From contig CM075862.1 of assembly GCA_037975125.1 (NCBI GenBank), positions 66,010,078 through 66,074,077 of the forward strand: 64,000 nt of DNA, given 5' to 3'. The notes beneath the pieces are model-generated. The model was given only the letters and a program-made list of their open reading frames with translations, searched no databases and was not told the origin of the DNA. The position numbers and the translations under genes are program-made. Source of the DNA: Latrodectus hesperus. Taxonomy: Eukaryota > Arthropoda > Arachnida > Araneae > Theridiidae. The number at the start of each line of letters is the position of its first letter. The stretch's first letter is position 1. This document shows, piece by piece, positions 29,381 through 41,690 of the stretch.

Positions 29381-29830
29381 CCTGTATTTACCCAACCTAA
29401 ATATAACATTTGATTTCATAATACAAAACAGTTCTTCAGCAATACTAAGAAAATACTAACGCTAATTTTCTTAACCTCAGTTTCTACCATGAAACTAAAT
29501 AAAACATTTCTATTTGAAATTATCTCCCGCAAAAGAAGGCTGCTAGATTCTTACTGTAGAATGCGTAGAACTTCTGTTGTGTGTTCAAAACGAACAAATA
29601 TCACCTTGGGTGTGGATGCTTTCTGTGCCCCGAAATCCACTTTATCCTACGGACTCAGAGTAGATACAATTTCCGGGATTATAGCTTCACTTGAAGTGAT
29701 GCTTGTAGCGATGAGGTTAAATAAAATAAAACTAAACAAAAACTAAAGCTATTCTGCAAGTAACATAAATATATATGTATTTTTATTCAAAAATTATTCC
29801 ATACTACAAAGATTTGCTTAAAATATCTAC
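29381..29830. other. Left flank of the satellite, unrecognised 85-codon frame
   Basis: A plus-strand frame at 29489-29746 starts MKLNKTFLFEIISRKRRLLD and has balanced composition, but I recognise no family. The text at 29775-29830 may be an extremely diverged satellite unit. Confidence 0.35.
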
Positions 29831-32800
29831 AGGACAGATGATGCAATAAATTATGTAAGAATATTCTTAAAATTCAAATAAGCATATATATTATATATAA
29901 CTGTTTTGTATGCATAACTGCCTCCTGGCAGTTGACTTGTAAAATCCTTAGGAATTTATTATACTTGTTATATATGTATGATACTTATTTGAAATAAATT
30001 GAAACTATTAAGAAAGAAGAATATTCTTATGTAAGGTTAAATATTAAGGAAATATTTTTTTATTTCCTGTATTTCAGAGAGTACTTCCAGCGATGATTAA
30101 AAGATTCGCCTGGGAGCTCTTTAGGAAAGATTTTGCAATAAAATATGTAAGAATATTCTTAAAATGCAAATAATCAAACTTATAATGAATACCTATAGTG
30201 TATATACCACTGCCTCGTTGCAGTTGACATGTAAAACCCATGGGATTTTATTATGCTTGTTATATGTGTATGATACTTATTTGAAATAAATTGAAACTAT
30301 TAAGAAAGAAGAATATTCTTATGTAAGGTTAAATATTAAGGAAATATTTTTTTATTTCCTGTATTTCAGAGAGTACTTCCAGCGATGATTAAAAGATTCG
30401 CCTGGGAGCTCTTTAGGAAAGATTTTGCAATAAAATATGTAAGAATATTCTTAAAATGCAAATAATCAAACTTATTATGAATATACCTATAGTGTATATA
30501 GTACTGCCTCGTTGCAGTTGACATGTAAAACCCATGGGATTTTATTATGCTTGTTATATCTGTATGATACTTATTTGAAATATATTGAAACTATTAAGAA
30601 AGAAGAATATTCTTATGTAAGGTTAAATATTAAGGAAATATTTTCATATTTCCTGTATTTCAGAGAGTACTTCCAGCGATGATTAAAAGATTCGCCTGGG
30701 AGCTCTTTAGGAAAGATTTTGCAATAAAATATGTAAGAATATTCTTAACATGCAAATAATCAAACTTATTATGAATATACCTATAGTGTATATAGTACTG
30801 CCTCGTTGCAGTTGACATGTAAAACCCATGGGATTTTATTATGCTTGTTATATCTGTATGATACTTATTTGAAATATATTGAAACTATTAAGAAAGAAGA
30901 ATATTCTTACGTAAGGTTAAATATTAAGGAAATATTTTCATATTTCCTGTATTTCAGAGAGTACTTCCAGCGATGATTAAAAGATTCGCCTGGGAGCTCT
31001 TTAGGAAAGATTTTGCAATAAAATATGTAAGAATATTCTTAACATGCAAATAATCAAACTTATTATGAATATACCTATAGTGTATATAGTACTGCCTCGT
31101 TGCAGTTGACATGTAAAACCCATGGGATTTTATTATGCTTGTTATATCTGTATGATACTTATTTGAAATATATTGAAACTATTAAGAAAGAAGAATATTC
31201 TTACGTAAGGTTAAATATTAAGGAAATATTTTCATATTTCCTGTATTTCAGAGAGTACTTCCAGCGATGATTAAAAGATTCGCCTGGGAGCTCTTTAGGA
31301 AAGATTTTGCAATAAAATATGTAAGAATATTCTTAACATGCAAATAATCAAACTTATTATGAATATACCTATAGTGTATATAGTACTGCCTCGTTGCAGT
31401 TGACATGTAAAACCCATGGGATTTTATTATGCTTGTTATATCTGTATGATACTTATTTGAAATATATTGAAACTATTAAGAAAGAAGAATATTCTTACGT
31501 AAGGTTAAATATTAAGGAAATATTTTCATATTTCCTGTATTTCAGAGAGTACTTCCAGCGATGATTAAAAGATTCGCCTGGGAGCTCTTTAGGAAAGATT
31601 TTGCAATAAAATATGTAAGAATATTCTTAACATGCAAATAATCAAACTTATTATGAATATACCTATAGTGTATATAGTACTGCCTCGTTGCAGTTGACAT
31701 GTAAAACCCATGGGATTTTATTATGCTTGTTATATCTGTATGATACTTATTTGAAATATATTGAAACTATTAAGAAAGAAGAATATTCTTACGTAAGGTT
31801 AAATATTAAGGAAATATTTTCATATTTCCTGTATTTCAGAGAGTACTTCCAGCGATGATTAAAAGATTCGCCTGGGAGCTCTTTAGGAAAGATTTTGCAA
31901 TAAAATATGTAAGAATATTCTTAACATGCAAATAATCAAACTTATTATGAATATACCTATAGTGCATATAGTACTGCCTCGTTGCAGTTGACATGTAAAA
32001 CCCATGGGATTTTATTATGCTTGTTATATCTGTATGATACTTATTTGAAATATATTGAAACTATTAAGAAAGAAGAATATTCTTACGTAAGGTTAAATAT
32101 TAAGGAAATATTTTCATATTTCCTGTATTTCAGAGAGTACTTCCAGCGATGATTAAAAGATTCGCCTGGGAGCTCTTTAGGAAAGATTTTGCAATAAAAT
32201 ATGTAAGAATATTCTTAACATGCAAATAATCAAACTTATTATGAATATACCTATAGTGTATATAGTACTGCCTCGTTGCAGTTGACATGTAAAACCCATG
32301 GGATTTTATTATGCTTGTTATATCTGTATGATACTTATTTGAAATATATTGAAACTATTAAGAAAGAAGAATATTCTTACGTAAGGTTAAATATTAAGGA
32401 AATATTTTCATATTTCCTGTATTTCAGAGAGTACTTCCAGCGATGATTAAAAGATTCGCCTGGGAGCTCTTTAGGAAAGATTTTGCAATAAAATATGTAA
32501 GAATATTCTTAACATGCAAATAATCAAACTTATTATGAATATACCTATAGTGTATATAGTACTGCCTCGTTGCAGTTGACATGTAAAACCCATGGGATTT
32601 TATTATGCTTGTTATATCTGTATGATACTTATTTGAAATATATTGAAACTATTAAGAAAGAAGAATATTCTTACGTAAGGTTAAATATTAAGGAAATATT
32701 TTCATATTTCCTGTATTTCAGAGAGTACTTCCAGCGATGATTAAAAGATTCGCCTGGGAGCTCTTTAGGAAAGATTTTGCAATAAAATATGTAAGAATAT

Positions 32801-35800
32801 TCTTAACATGCAAATAATCAAACTTATTATGAATATACCTATAGTGTATATAGTACTGCCTCGTTGCAGTTGACATGTAAAACCCATGGGATTTTATTAT
32901 GCTTGTTATATCTGTATGATACTTATTTGAAATATATTGAAACTATTAAGAAAGAAGAATATTCTTACGTAAGGTTAAATATTAAGGAAATATTTTCATA
33001 TTTCCTGTATTTCAGAGAGTACTTCCAGCGATGATTAAAAGATTCGCCTGGGAGCTCTTTAGGAAAGATTTTGCAATAAAATATGTAAGAATATTCTTAA
33101 CATGCAAATAATCAAACTTATTATGAATATACCTATAGTGTATATAGTACTGCCTCGTTGCAGTTGACATGTAAAACCCATGGGATTTTATTATGCTTGT
33201 TATATCTGTATGATACTTATTTGAAATATATTGAAACTATTAAGAAAGAAGAATATTCTTACGTAAGGTTAAATATTAAGGAAATATTTTCATATTTCCT
33301 GTATTTCAGAGAGTACTTCCAGCGATGATTAAAAGATTCGCCTGGGAGCTCTTTAGGAAAGATTTTGCAATAAAATATGTAAGAATATTCTTAACATGCA
33401 AATAATCAAACTTATTATGAATATACCTATAGTGTATATAGTACTGCCTCGTTGCAGTTGACATGTAAAACCCATGGGATTTTATTATGCTTGTTATATC
33501 TGTATGATACTTATTTGAAATATATTGAAACTATTAAGAAAGAAGAATATTCTTACGTAAGGTTAAATATTAAGGAAATATTTTCATATTTCCTGTATTT
33601 CAGAGAGTACTTCCAGCGATGATTAAAAGATTCGCCTGGGAGCTCTTTAGGAAAGATTTTGCAATAAAATATGTAAGAATATTCTTAACATGCAAATAAT
33701 CAAACTTATTATGAATATACCTATAGTGTATATAGTACTGCCTCGTTGCAGTTGACATGTAAAACCCATGGGATTTTATTATGCTTGTTATATCTGTATG
33801 ATACTTATTTGAAATATATTGAAACTATTAAGAAAGAAGAATATTCTTACGTAAGGTTAAATATTAAGGAAATATTTTCATATTTCCTGTATTTCAGAGA
33901 GTACTTCCAGCGATGATTAAAAGATTCGCCTGGGAGCTCTTTAGGAAAGATTTTGCAATAAAATATGTAAGAATATTCTTAACATGCAAATAATCAAACT
34001 TATTATGAATATACCTATAGTGTATATAGTACTGCCTCGTTGCAGTTGACATGTAAAACCCATGGGATTTTATTATGCTTGTTATATCTGTATGATACTT
34101 ATTTGAAATATATTGAAACTATTAAGAAAGAAGAATATTCTTACGTAAGGTTAAATATTAAGGAAATATTTTCATATTTCCTGTATTTCAGAGAGTACTT
34201 CCAGCGATGATTAAAAGATTCGCCTGGGAGCTCTTTAGGAAAGATTTTGCAATAAAATATGTAAGAATATTCTTAACATGCAAATAATCAAACTTATTAT
34301 GAATATACCTATAGTGTATATAGTACTGCCTCGTTGCAGTTGACATGTAAAACCCATGGGATTTTATTATGCTTGTTATATCTGTATGATACTTATTTGA
34401 AATATATTGAAACTATTAAGAAAGAAGAATATTCTTACGTAAGGTTAAATATTAAGGAAATATTTTCATATTTCCTGTATTTCAGAGAGTACTTCCAGCG
34501 ATGATTAAAAGATTCGCCTGGGAGCTCTTTAGGAAAGATTTTGCAATAAAATATGTAAGAATATTCTTAACATGCAAATAATCAAACTTATTATGAATAT
34601 ACCTATAGTGTATATAGTACTGCCTCGTTGCAGTTGACATGTAAAACCCATGGGATTTTATTATGCTTGTTATATCTGTATGATACTTATTTGAAATATA
34701 TTGAAACTATTAAGAAAGAAGAATATTCTTACGTAAGGTTAAATATTAAGGAAATATTTTCATATTTCCTGTATTTCAGAGAGTACTTCCAGCGATGATT
34801 AAAAGATTCGCCTGGGAGCTCTTTAGGAAAGATTTTGCAATAAAATATGTAAGAATATTCTTAACATGCAAATAATCAAACTTATTATGAATATACCTAT
34901 AGTGTATATAGTACTGCCTCGTTGCAGTTGACATGTAAAACCCATGGGATTTTATTATGCTTGTTATATCTGTATGATACTTATTTGAAATATATTGAAA
35001 CTATTAAGAAAGAAGAATATTCTTACGTAAGGTTAAATATTAAGGAAATATTTTCATATTTCCTGTATTTCAGAGAGTACTTCCAGCGATGATTAAAAGA
35101 TTCGCCTGGGAGCTCTTTAGGAAAGATTTTGCAATAAAATATGTAAGAATATTCTTAACATGCAAATAATCAAACTTATTATGAATATACCTATAGTGCA
35201 TATAGTACTGCCTCGTTGCAGTTGACATGTAAAACCCATGGGATTTTATTATGCTTGTTATATCTGTATGATACTTATTTGAAATATATTGAAACTATTA
35301 AGAAAGAAGAATATTCTTACGTAAGGTTAAATATTAAGGAAATATTTTCATATTTCCTGTATTTCAGAGAGTACTTCCAGCGATGATTAAAAGATTCGCC
35401 TGGGAGCTCTTTAGGAAAGATTTTGCAATAAAATATGTAAGAATATTCTTAACATGCAAATAATCAAACTTATTATGAATATACCTATAGTGTATATAGT
35501 ACTGCCTCGTTGCAGTTGACATGTAAAACCCATGGGATTTTATTATGCTTGTTATATCTGTATGATACTTATTTGAAATATATTGAAACTATTAAGAAAG
35601 AAGAATATTCTTACGTAAGGTTAAATATTAAGGAAATATTTTCATATTTCCTGTATTTCAGAGAGTACTTCCAGCGATGATTAAAAGATTCGCCTGGGAG
35701 CTCTTTAGGAAAGATTTTGCAATAAAATATGTAAGAATATTCTTAACATGCAAATAATCAAACTTATTATGAATATACCTATAGTGCATATAGTACTGCC

Positions 35801-38800
35801 TCGTTGCAGTTGACATGTAAAACCCATGGGATTTTATTATGCTTGTTATATCTGTATGATACTTATTTGAAATATATTGAAACTATTAAGAAAGAAGAAT
35901 ATTCTTACGTAAGGTTAAATATTAAGGAAATATTTTCATATTTCCTGTATTTCAGAGAGTACTTCCAGCGATGATTAAAAGATTCGCCTGGGAGCTCTTT
36001 AGGAAAGATTTTGCAATAAAATATGTAAGAATATTCTTAACATGCAAATAATCAAACTTATTATGAATATACCTATAGTGCATATAGTACTGCCTCGTTG
36101 CAGTTGACATGTAAAACCCATGGGATTTTATTATGCTTGTTATATCTGTATGATACTTATTTGAAATATATTGAAACTATTAAGAAAGAAGAATATTCTT
36201 ACGTAAGGTTAAATATTAAGGAAATATTTTCATATTTCCTGTATTTCAGAGAGTACTTCCAGCGATGATTAAAAGATTCGCCTGGGAGCTCTTTAGGAAA
36301 GATTTTGCAATAAAATATGTAAGAATATTCTTAACATGCAAATAATCAAACTTATTATGAATATACCTATAGTGCATATAGTACTGCCTCGTTGCAGTTG
36401 ACATGTAAAACCCATGGGATTTTATTATGCTTGTTATATCTGTATGATACTTATTTGAAATATATTGAAACTATTAAGAAAGAAGAATATTCTTACGTAA
36501 GGTTAAATATTAAGGAAATATTTTCATATTTCCTGTATTTCAGAGAGTACTTCCAGCGATGATTAAAAGATTCGCCTGGGAGCTCTTTAGGAAAGATTTT
36601 GCAATAAAATATGTAAGAATATTCTTAACATGCAAATAATCAAACTTATTATGAATATACCTATAGTGTATATAGTACTGCCTCGTTGCAGTTGACATGT
36701 AAAACCCATGGGATTTTATTATGCTTGTTATATCTGTATGATACTTATTTGAAATATATTGAAACTATTAAGAAAGAAGAATATTCTTACGTAAGGTTAA
36801 ATATTAAGGAAATATTTTCATATTTCCTGTATTTCAGAGAGTACTTCCAGCGATGATTAAAAGATTCGCCTGGGAGCTCTTTAGGAAAGATTTTGCAATA
36901 AAATATGTAAGAATATTCTTAACATGCAAATAATCAAACTTATTATGAATATACCTATAGTGCATATAGTACTGCCTCGTTGCAGTTGACATGTAAAACC
37001 CATGGGATTTTATTATGCTTGTTATATCTGTATGATACTTATTTGAAATATATTGAAACTATTAAGAAAGAAGAATATTCTTACGTAAGGTTAAATATTA
37101 AGGAAATATTTTCATATTTCCTGTATTTCAGAGAGTACTTCCAGCGATGATTAAAAGATTCGCCTGGGAGCTCTTTAGGAAAGATTTTGCAATAAAATAT
37201 GTAAGAATATTCTTAACATGCAAATAATCAAACTTATTATGAATATACCTATAGTGTATATAGTACTGCCTCGTTGCAGTTGACATGTAAAACCCATGGG
37301 ATTTTATTATGCTTGTTATATCTGTATGATACTTATTTGAAATATATTGAAACTATTAAGAAGAAGAATATTCTTACGTAAGGTTAAATATTAAGGAAAT
37401 ATTTTCATATTTCCTGTATTTCAGAGAGTACTTCCAGCGATGATTAAAAGATTCGCCTGGGAGCTCTTTAGGAAAGATTTTGCAATAAAATATGTAAGAA
37501 TATTCTTAACATGCAAATAATCAAACTTATTATGAATATACCTATAGTGTATATAGTACTGCCTCGTTGCAGTTGACATGTAAAACCCATGGGATTTTAT
37601 TATGCTTGTTATATCTGTATGATACTTATTTGAAATATATTGAAACTATTAAGAAAGAAGAATATTCTTACGTAAGGTTAAATATTAAGGAAATATTTTC
37701 ATATTTCCTGTATTTCAGAGAGTACTTCCAGCGATGATTAAAAGATTCGCCTGGGAGCTCTTTAGGAAAGATTTTGCAATAAAATATGTAAGAATATTCT
37801 TAACATGCAAATAATCAAACTTATTATGAATATACCTATAGTGTATATAGTACTGCCTCGTTGCAGTTGACATGTAAAACCCATGGGATTTTATTATGCT
37901 TGTTATATCTGTATGATACTTATTTGAAATATATTGAAACTATTAAGAAAGAAGAATATTCTTACGTAAGGTTAAATATTAAGGAAATATTTTCATATTT
38001 CCTGTATTTCAGAGAGTACTTCCAGCGATGATTAAAAGATTCGCCTGGGAGCTCTTTAGGAAAGATTTTGCAATAAAATATGTAAGAATATTCTTAACAT
38101 GCAAATAATCAAACTTATTATGAATATACCTATAGTGTATATAGTACTGCCTCGTTGCAGTTGACATGTAAAACCCATGGGATTTTATTATGCTTGTTAT
38201 ATCTGTATGATACTTATTTGAAATATATTGAAACTATTAAGAAAGAAGAATATTCTTATGTAAGGTTAAATATTAAGGAAATATTTTCATATTTCCTGTA
38301 TTTCAGAGAGTACTTCCAGCGATGATTAAAAGATTCGCCTGGGAGCTCTTTAGGAAAGATTTTGCAATAAAATATGTAAGAATATTCTTAACATGCAAAT
38401 AATCAAACTTATTATGAATATACCTATAGTGTATATAGTACTGCCTCGTTGCAGTTGACATGTAAAACCCATGGGATTTTATTATGCTTGTTATATCTGT
38501 ATGATACTTATTTGAAATATATTGAAACTATTAAGAAAGAAGAATATTCTTACGTAAGGTTAAATATTAAGGAAATATTTTCATATTTCCTGTATTTCAG
38601 AGAGTACTTCCAGCGATGATTAAAAGATTCGCCTGGGAGCTCTTTAGGAAAGATTTTGCAATAAAATATGTAAGAATATTCTTAACATGCAAATAATCAA
38701 ACTTATTATGAATATACCTATAGTGTATATAGTACTGCCTCGTTGCAGTTGACATGTAAACATCATGGGATTTTATTATACTTGTTATATCTGTTTGATC

Positions 38801-38974
38801 CTTATTTTAAATAAATGGAAACTATTAAGAAAGAAGAATATTCTTACGTAAGGTTAAATATTTAGGAAATGTTTTTATATTTACTGTGTTTCAGAGATTA
38901 CTTCCAGCGATGATTAAAAGATTCACCTGGGTGCTCTTTAGGAAAAATTTAGCAATAAAATATGGAAGAATATT

Positions 38975-38977
<3 letters not shown>
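29831..38977 (+). repeat. 294-bp tandem satellite array, about 31 units, head to tail
   Basis: The box GAGAGTACTTCCAGCGATGA recurs 30 times from 30077 to 38600, and a variant recurs at 38894. Of the 29 spacings, 27 are 294 bp, one is 292 (the first) and one is 293 (a single-base loss near 37361). All units have the same orientation. Core units are nearly identical, differing at a handful of positions such as GTGTATATAG/GTGCATATAG and TTACGTAAGG/TTATGTAAGG. Units at both edges are strongly diverged. No frame stays open through more than part of a unit, so it is not an uninterrupted coding repeat. Each unit contains two AAGAATATTCTT palindromes (unit positions 73-84 and 235-246), the palindrome CCCATGGG, an ACTGC..GCAGT hairpin and a 69-nt exon-like segment. 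Confidence 0.99.
30078..30146 (+). other. Hypothetical 69-nt phase-0 mini-exon in the first satellite unit (repeated in each unit)
   Basis: In each unit a pyrimidine-rich tract ending TTTCCTGTATTTCAG precedes AGAGTACTTCCAGCGATGAT, and 69 nt later the sequence continues GTAAGAATATTC, a good 5' splice-site match. The 69 nt are open in exactly one frame, giving a basic 23-residue peptide that begins RVLPAMIKRF and ends KDFAIKY. The other two frames have stops at once. As 69 is a multiple of three, splicing successive units would keep the frame. Seen: signals, length, open frame. Inferred: that this could be spliced. An AT-rich 69-mer stays open by chance often enough that this is only suggestive. 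Confidence 0.22.

Positions 38978-39050
<73 letters not shown>
38978..39050. repeat. (TA)n microsatellite inside the satellite edge
   Basis: A TA array of about 73 bp that interrupts a diverged unit directly after its AAGAATATTCTT palindrome, apparently having expanded from the AT-rich text there. Confidence 0.97.
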
Positions 39051-39053
<3 letters not shown>

Positions 39054-39690
39054 AATATATAATAAATAAATCCAAATATATAATAAATAAATAATTTTGA
39101 ATCGATAAAACTGCTTTTGGCAGTTGACTTGTAAAACTCATGTGAATATATAATTTCAGTTTTAACTTTGATACTTATTTAAAAGTAATAATTATCAAGG
39201 AAGGATATTCTTATGTAAGTTTAAATTTTATATAAGGAAATATTTCCTGTAGTCAGAAACACTTCCAGCTTTGTTTAATAGATTCGTGTTGGTGCTCTTT
39301 AGAGATGTTTTTACAAAAATATAGTAAAATATTCTTAAAATGCAAATTATCAAACGTATTAGGAATAACTATATTTCATTTATAACTGCCTTCTTTGTAT
39401 GAATAACGAATTTTTTAATATTCAAACAATCAATTGTATGATGAATAATTTTTTTGAATGCAATCTGCCTCTCGGTGATTGACTTGTCAAACCCATTGGA
39501 ATTTAATACGATTGTGGTATCTTTTCCACCTTTATTTAAAAGTAATATATATTTTATTCAAAAAATTAGTCTTTTGTATGTTGAAATATTAAGGAAATAT
39601 TTCTATATATTCTCTATTCAGAGTACTTTCAGGGAAGATTAAGGGATTCGATTGGGTGCTCTATAGGAAAGATTTTGTAATGTAATATAT
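39051..39690 (+). repeat. Strongly diverged satellite units at the right edge
   Basis: Two units with roughly 360-bp spacing can still be aligned to the core: CTGCTTTTGGCAGTTGACTT, GGATATTCTTATGTAAG, ACACTTCCAGCTTTG and GGTGCTCTTTAGAGATG in the first, then GTGATTGACTTGTCAAACCC, AGAGTACTTTCAGGGAAG and GGGTGCTCTATAGGAAAGAT in the second. Divergence is high and indels are frequent. This is the pattern expected when edge units escape homogenisation. Confidence 0.9.
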
Positions 39691-41350
39691 AAGATAGAGA
39701 ATGTAATTAAAATTGTTTGTGTGAAAGAATGAAATGCGGGCATTATGGCGTTTGTATTGGTTCTAAATTTCATTTGAACTGTAGGCATTGGTTTATTTCG
39801 CCCAGTGGTGCAAACGATGACGGTTGCAGTACAAAATGAACAGTTCAAGCTATATTTAGCAGTATGTTTTTATTTTTAATTTGTAAAAATATATTTTCAT
39901 TAAAATTTATGTAGTGGAATTTTTATTCGATTCTTATTAAAAAACAACGATATTCCGACGTAAAATTTAATTTGTGTTTATATTTTGTGAAACTTTATCC
40001 AATTTATATTTTTTCTATGTCACTTTCAAAGAGTTTGCAAAAATAGTTCTCACGAGAGCTTCATTATAGTATTAATGTGAAAGTAATACTCTAGTACGAT
40101 GAATGTTGATGTATGCTATTTGCAAAGATTTTTCTCCTCAAAAATGTGTTCTAAACGTAATTTCCTCAATGGAGATGTCTTTCTGTACTTAGTATGCATT
40201 TTATTTTATCATGAATGAATATTTTTCTTTTAAATTTGATAGGAGGATATGTCTCTATATTTTCTCGTCGACAAATTAAAATTTGAGTCATGATGAAGAG
40301 TCACTGAATCCTTTTATTTATTTTCAACGTATTAAGAATATTTATCTAAATATCTAATTACATATTATACATCATCTTTGATATTTGTGGAGATTAATCT
40401 CTCATGTGAATATTATTCCTATGGAAGTTTGTTATTATACTTCTGTAAATTTAGTTCTCTATTATCTGCAGAAATATGATTTGGCTCGAGGCATGTTCTG
40501 GAAATGTCTAGTACATTTAACCCACGGCAGCTTTCAATTTATACTATACGTATGCAATTTATTTAACCACACATCTAAGAATATTATTTTAATTTTAAAA
40601 TAGAGGAAATGTTCTTATATTTTCTTCTTAAATAAAGGTCTGATGATAAAATGATTCACATAATGTGGATTTTTTTTTAAATTATCAAAAATATTCTTAA
40701 ATTCTTCTAAAATACGTGGATGCCTCAATCAAAGATACTTACAAACCAATTTTCCTTTATAATACATTTTTAAGCACAATATTAGACAGTGTCTAATATT
40801 ATGTGTTTAAAAATGTATTATATTAGAATGTAGCTTTTTTCTTGTGTGTGCTGAAGCTTCTTGCAATCTGTGGGATCTTTCAAACTGCGTAATAAAAAGA
40901 CTATTTTATTATCTAAGAATATTACACTTCCAAAAGTTAAGCACGGAGAGGAAAATGCTATTTTCCGGAAGCCAATCAGAATTGAAGAGGATGCAAATCG
41001 CTGCAGAGGTAGATGGAAGTATGCAAATATGTTAATTTTGCATACAAATAATAAAACAGTCAAATATATTGGTTAAGGAAATATGATATTAATTTTAACA
41101 TTATAAATTATCTTCAATTGTTATGCCCATTTTTTAAACTCATGTGAATTGAAAATATTTTACATCCAAAGAGGTCATTAAATTATGCTTACAATCGATA
41201 CAACATACACAAATTCTTTCTATCAATAAATTTTAATTTATTTCATATTGTTATCTTCTCAGTGAAATAGCATATTTTCAAGTAATATATTTCATACAGG
41301 CTCCAAAAGCTTATACATATGAACTTTATAGCTCTAAGAATTAATGAAAC
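39691..41350. other. AT-rich flank with possible ancient satellite units
   Basis: Scattered text resembles the satellite in the right order, for example AAGAATATTATTTTAATTTT then GAGGAAATGTTCTTATATTT then CTGATGATAAAATGATTCAC at 40575-40665, and GAATGAATATTTTTCTTTTA then GGAGGATATGTCTCTATATT at 40213-40262. The matches are weak. A long hairpin lies at 40759-40821. No gene recognised; overlapping frames at 40818-41076 have no familiar content. Confidence 0.4.
40759..40821. repeat. Near-perfect 29-31 bp hairpin
   Basis: Arms 40759-40787 and 40791-40821 pair almost completely: ATAATACATTTTTAA against TTAAAAATGTATTAT, and AATATTAGAC against GTCTAATATT. One base difference and one small bulge separate these blocks, and the loop is 3 nt. 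It is a compact fold-back with no coding content. Confidence 0.88.
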
Positions 41351-41690
41351 ATTACAGTAGTTGGCCCTACTTTTGTTTTAATGGACGATAACACACGTCC
41401 CCATAGAGCTGACATCATCGATGACTACCTGGAGAGTGAAGGGATTGAGCGTATGGTGTGGCCAGCATATTCGCCTGACCTTAATCCCATTGAAAATCTT
41501 TGGGACGGTCTCGGCTGTGCTGTATCTTCACGTTTCCCACCTCCTGCCACTCTTATTGAGCTGGAAACTGCTCTACAAGAAGAATGGCTATTGCTTACTT
41601 CTGCGGTGGTTGACCATATAATTGAAAGCATGGTCACAAGGTGTAAGCTGATGAGTGATTACTGCATTCTAATAACATTGTGATACATCT
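41351..41690 (+). pseudogene. C-terminal fragment of a Tc1-like transposase (DD34E)
   Basis: An open frame from about 41351 to 41683 encodes VVGPTFVLMDDNTRPHRA and then YSPDLNPIENLWD. Exactly 34 residues separate the second Asp of MDDN from the Glu of PIEN, the DD34E spacing of Tc1-family cut-and-paste transposases. The N-terminal DNA-binding part and the first catalytic Asp are missing and no terminal repeats were found. The frame itself is intact to its natural-looking end, so the truncation may be younger than that of the decayed mariners. Confidence 0.88.

Noticed and set aside
29831..38977. CRISPR array or other repeat-spacer system
   Set aside because: The whole 294-bp unit repeats with no unique spacers, there are no cas genes, and the surrounding elements are eukaryotic.
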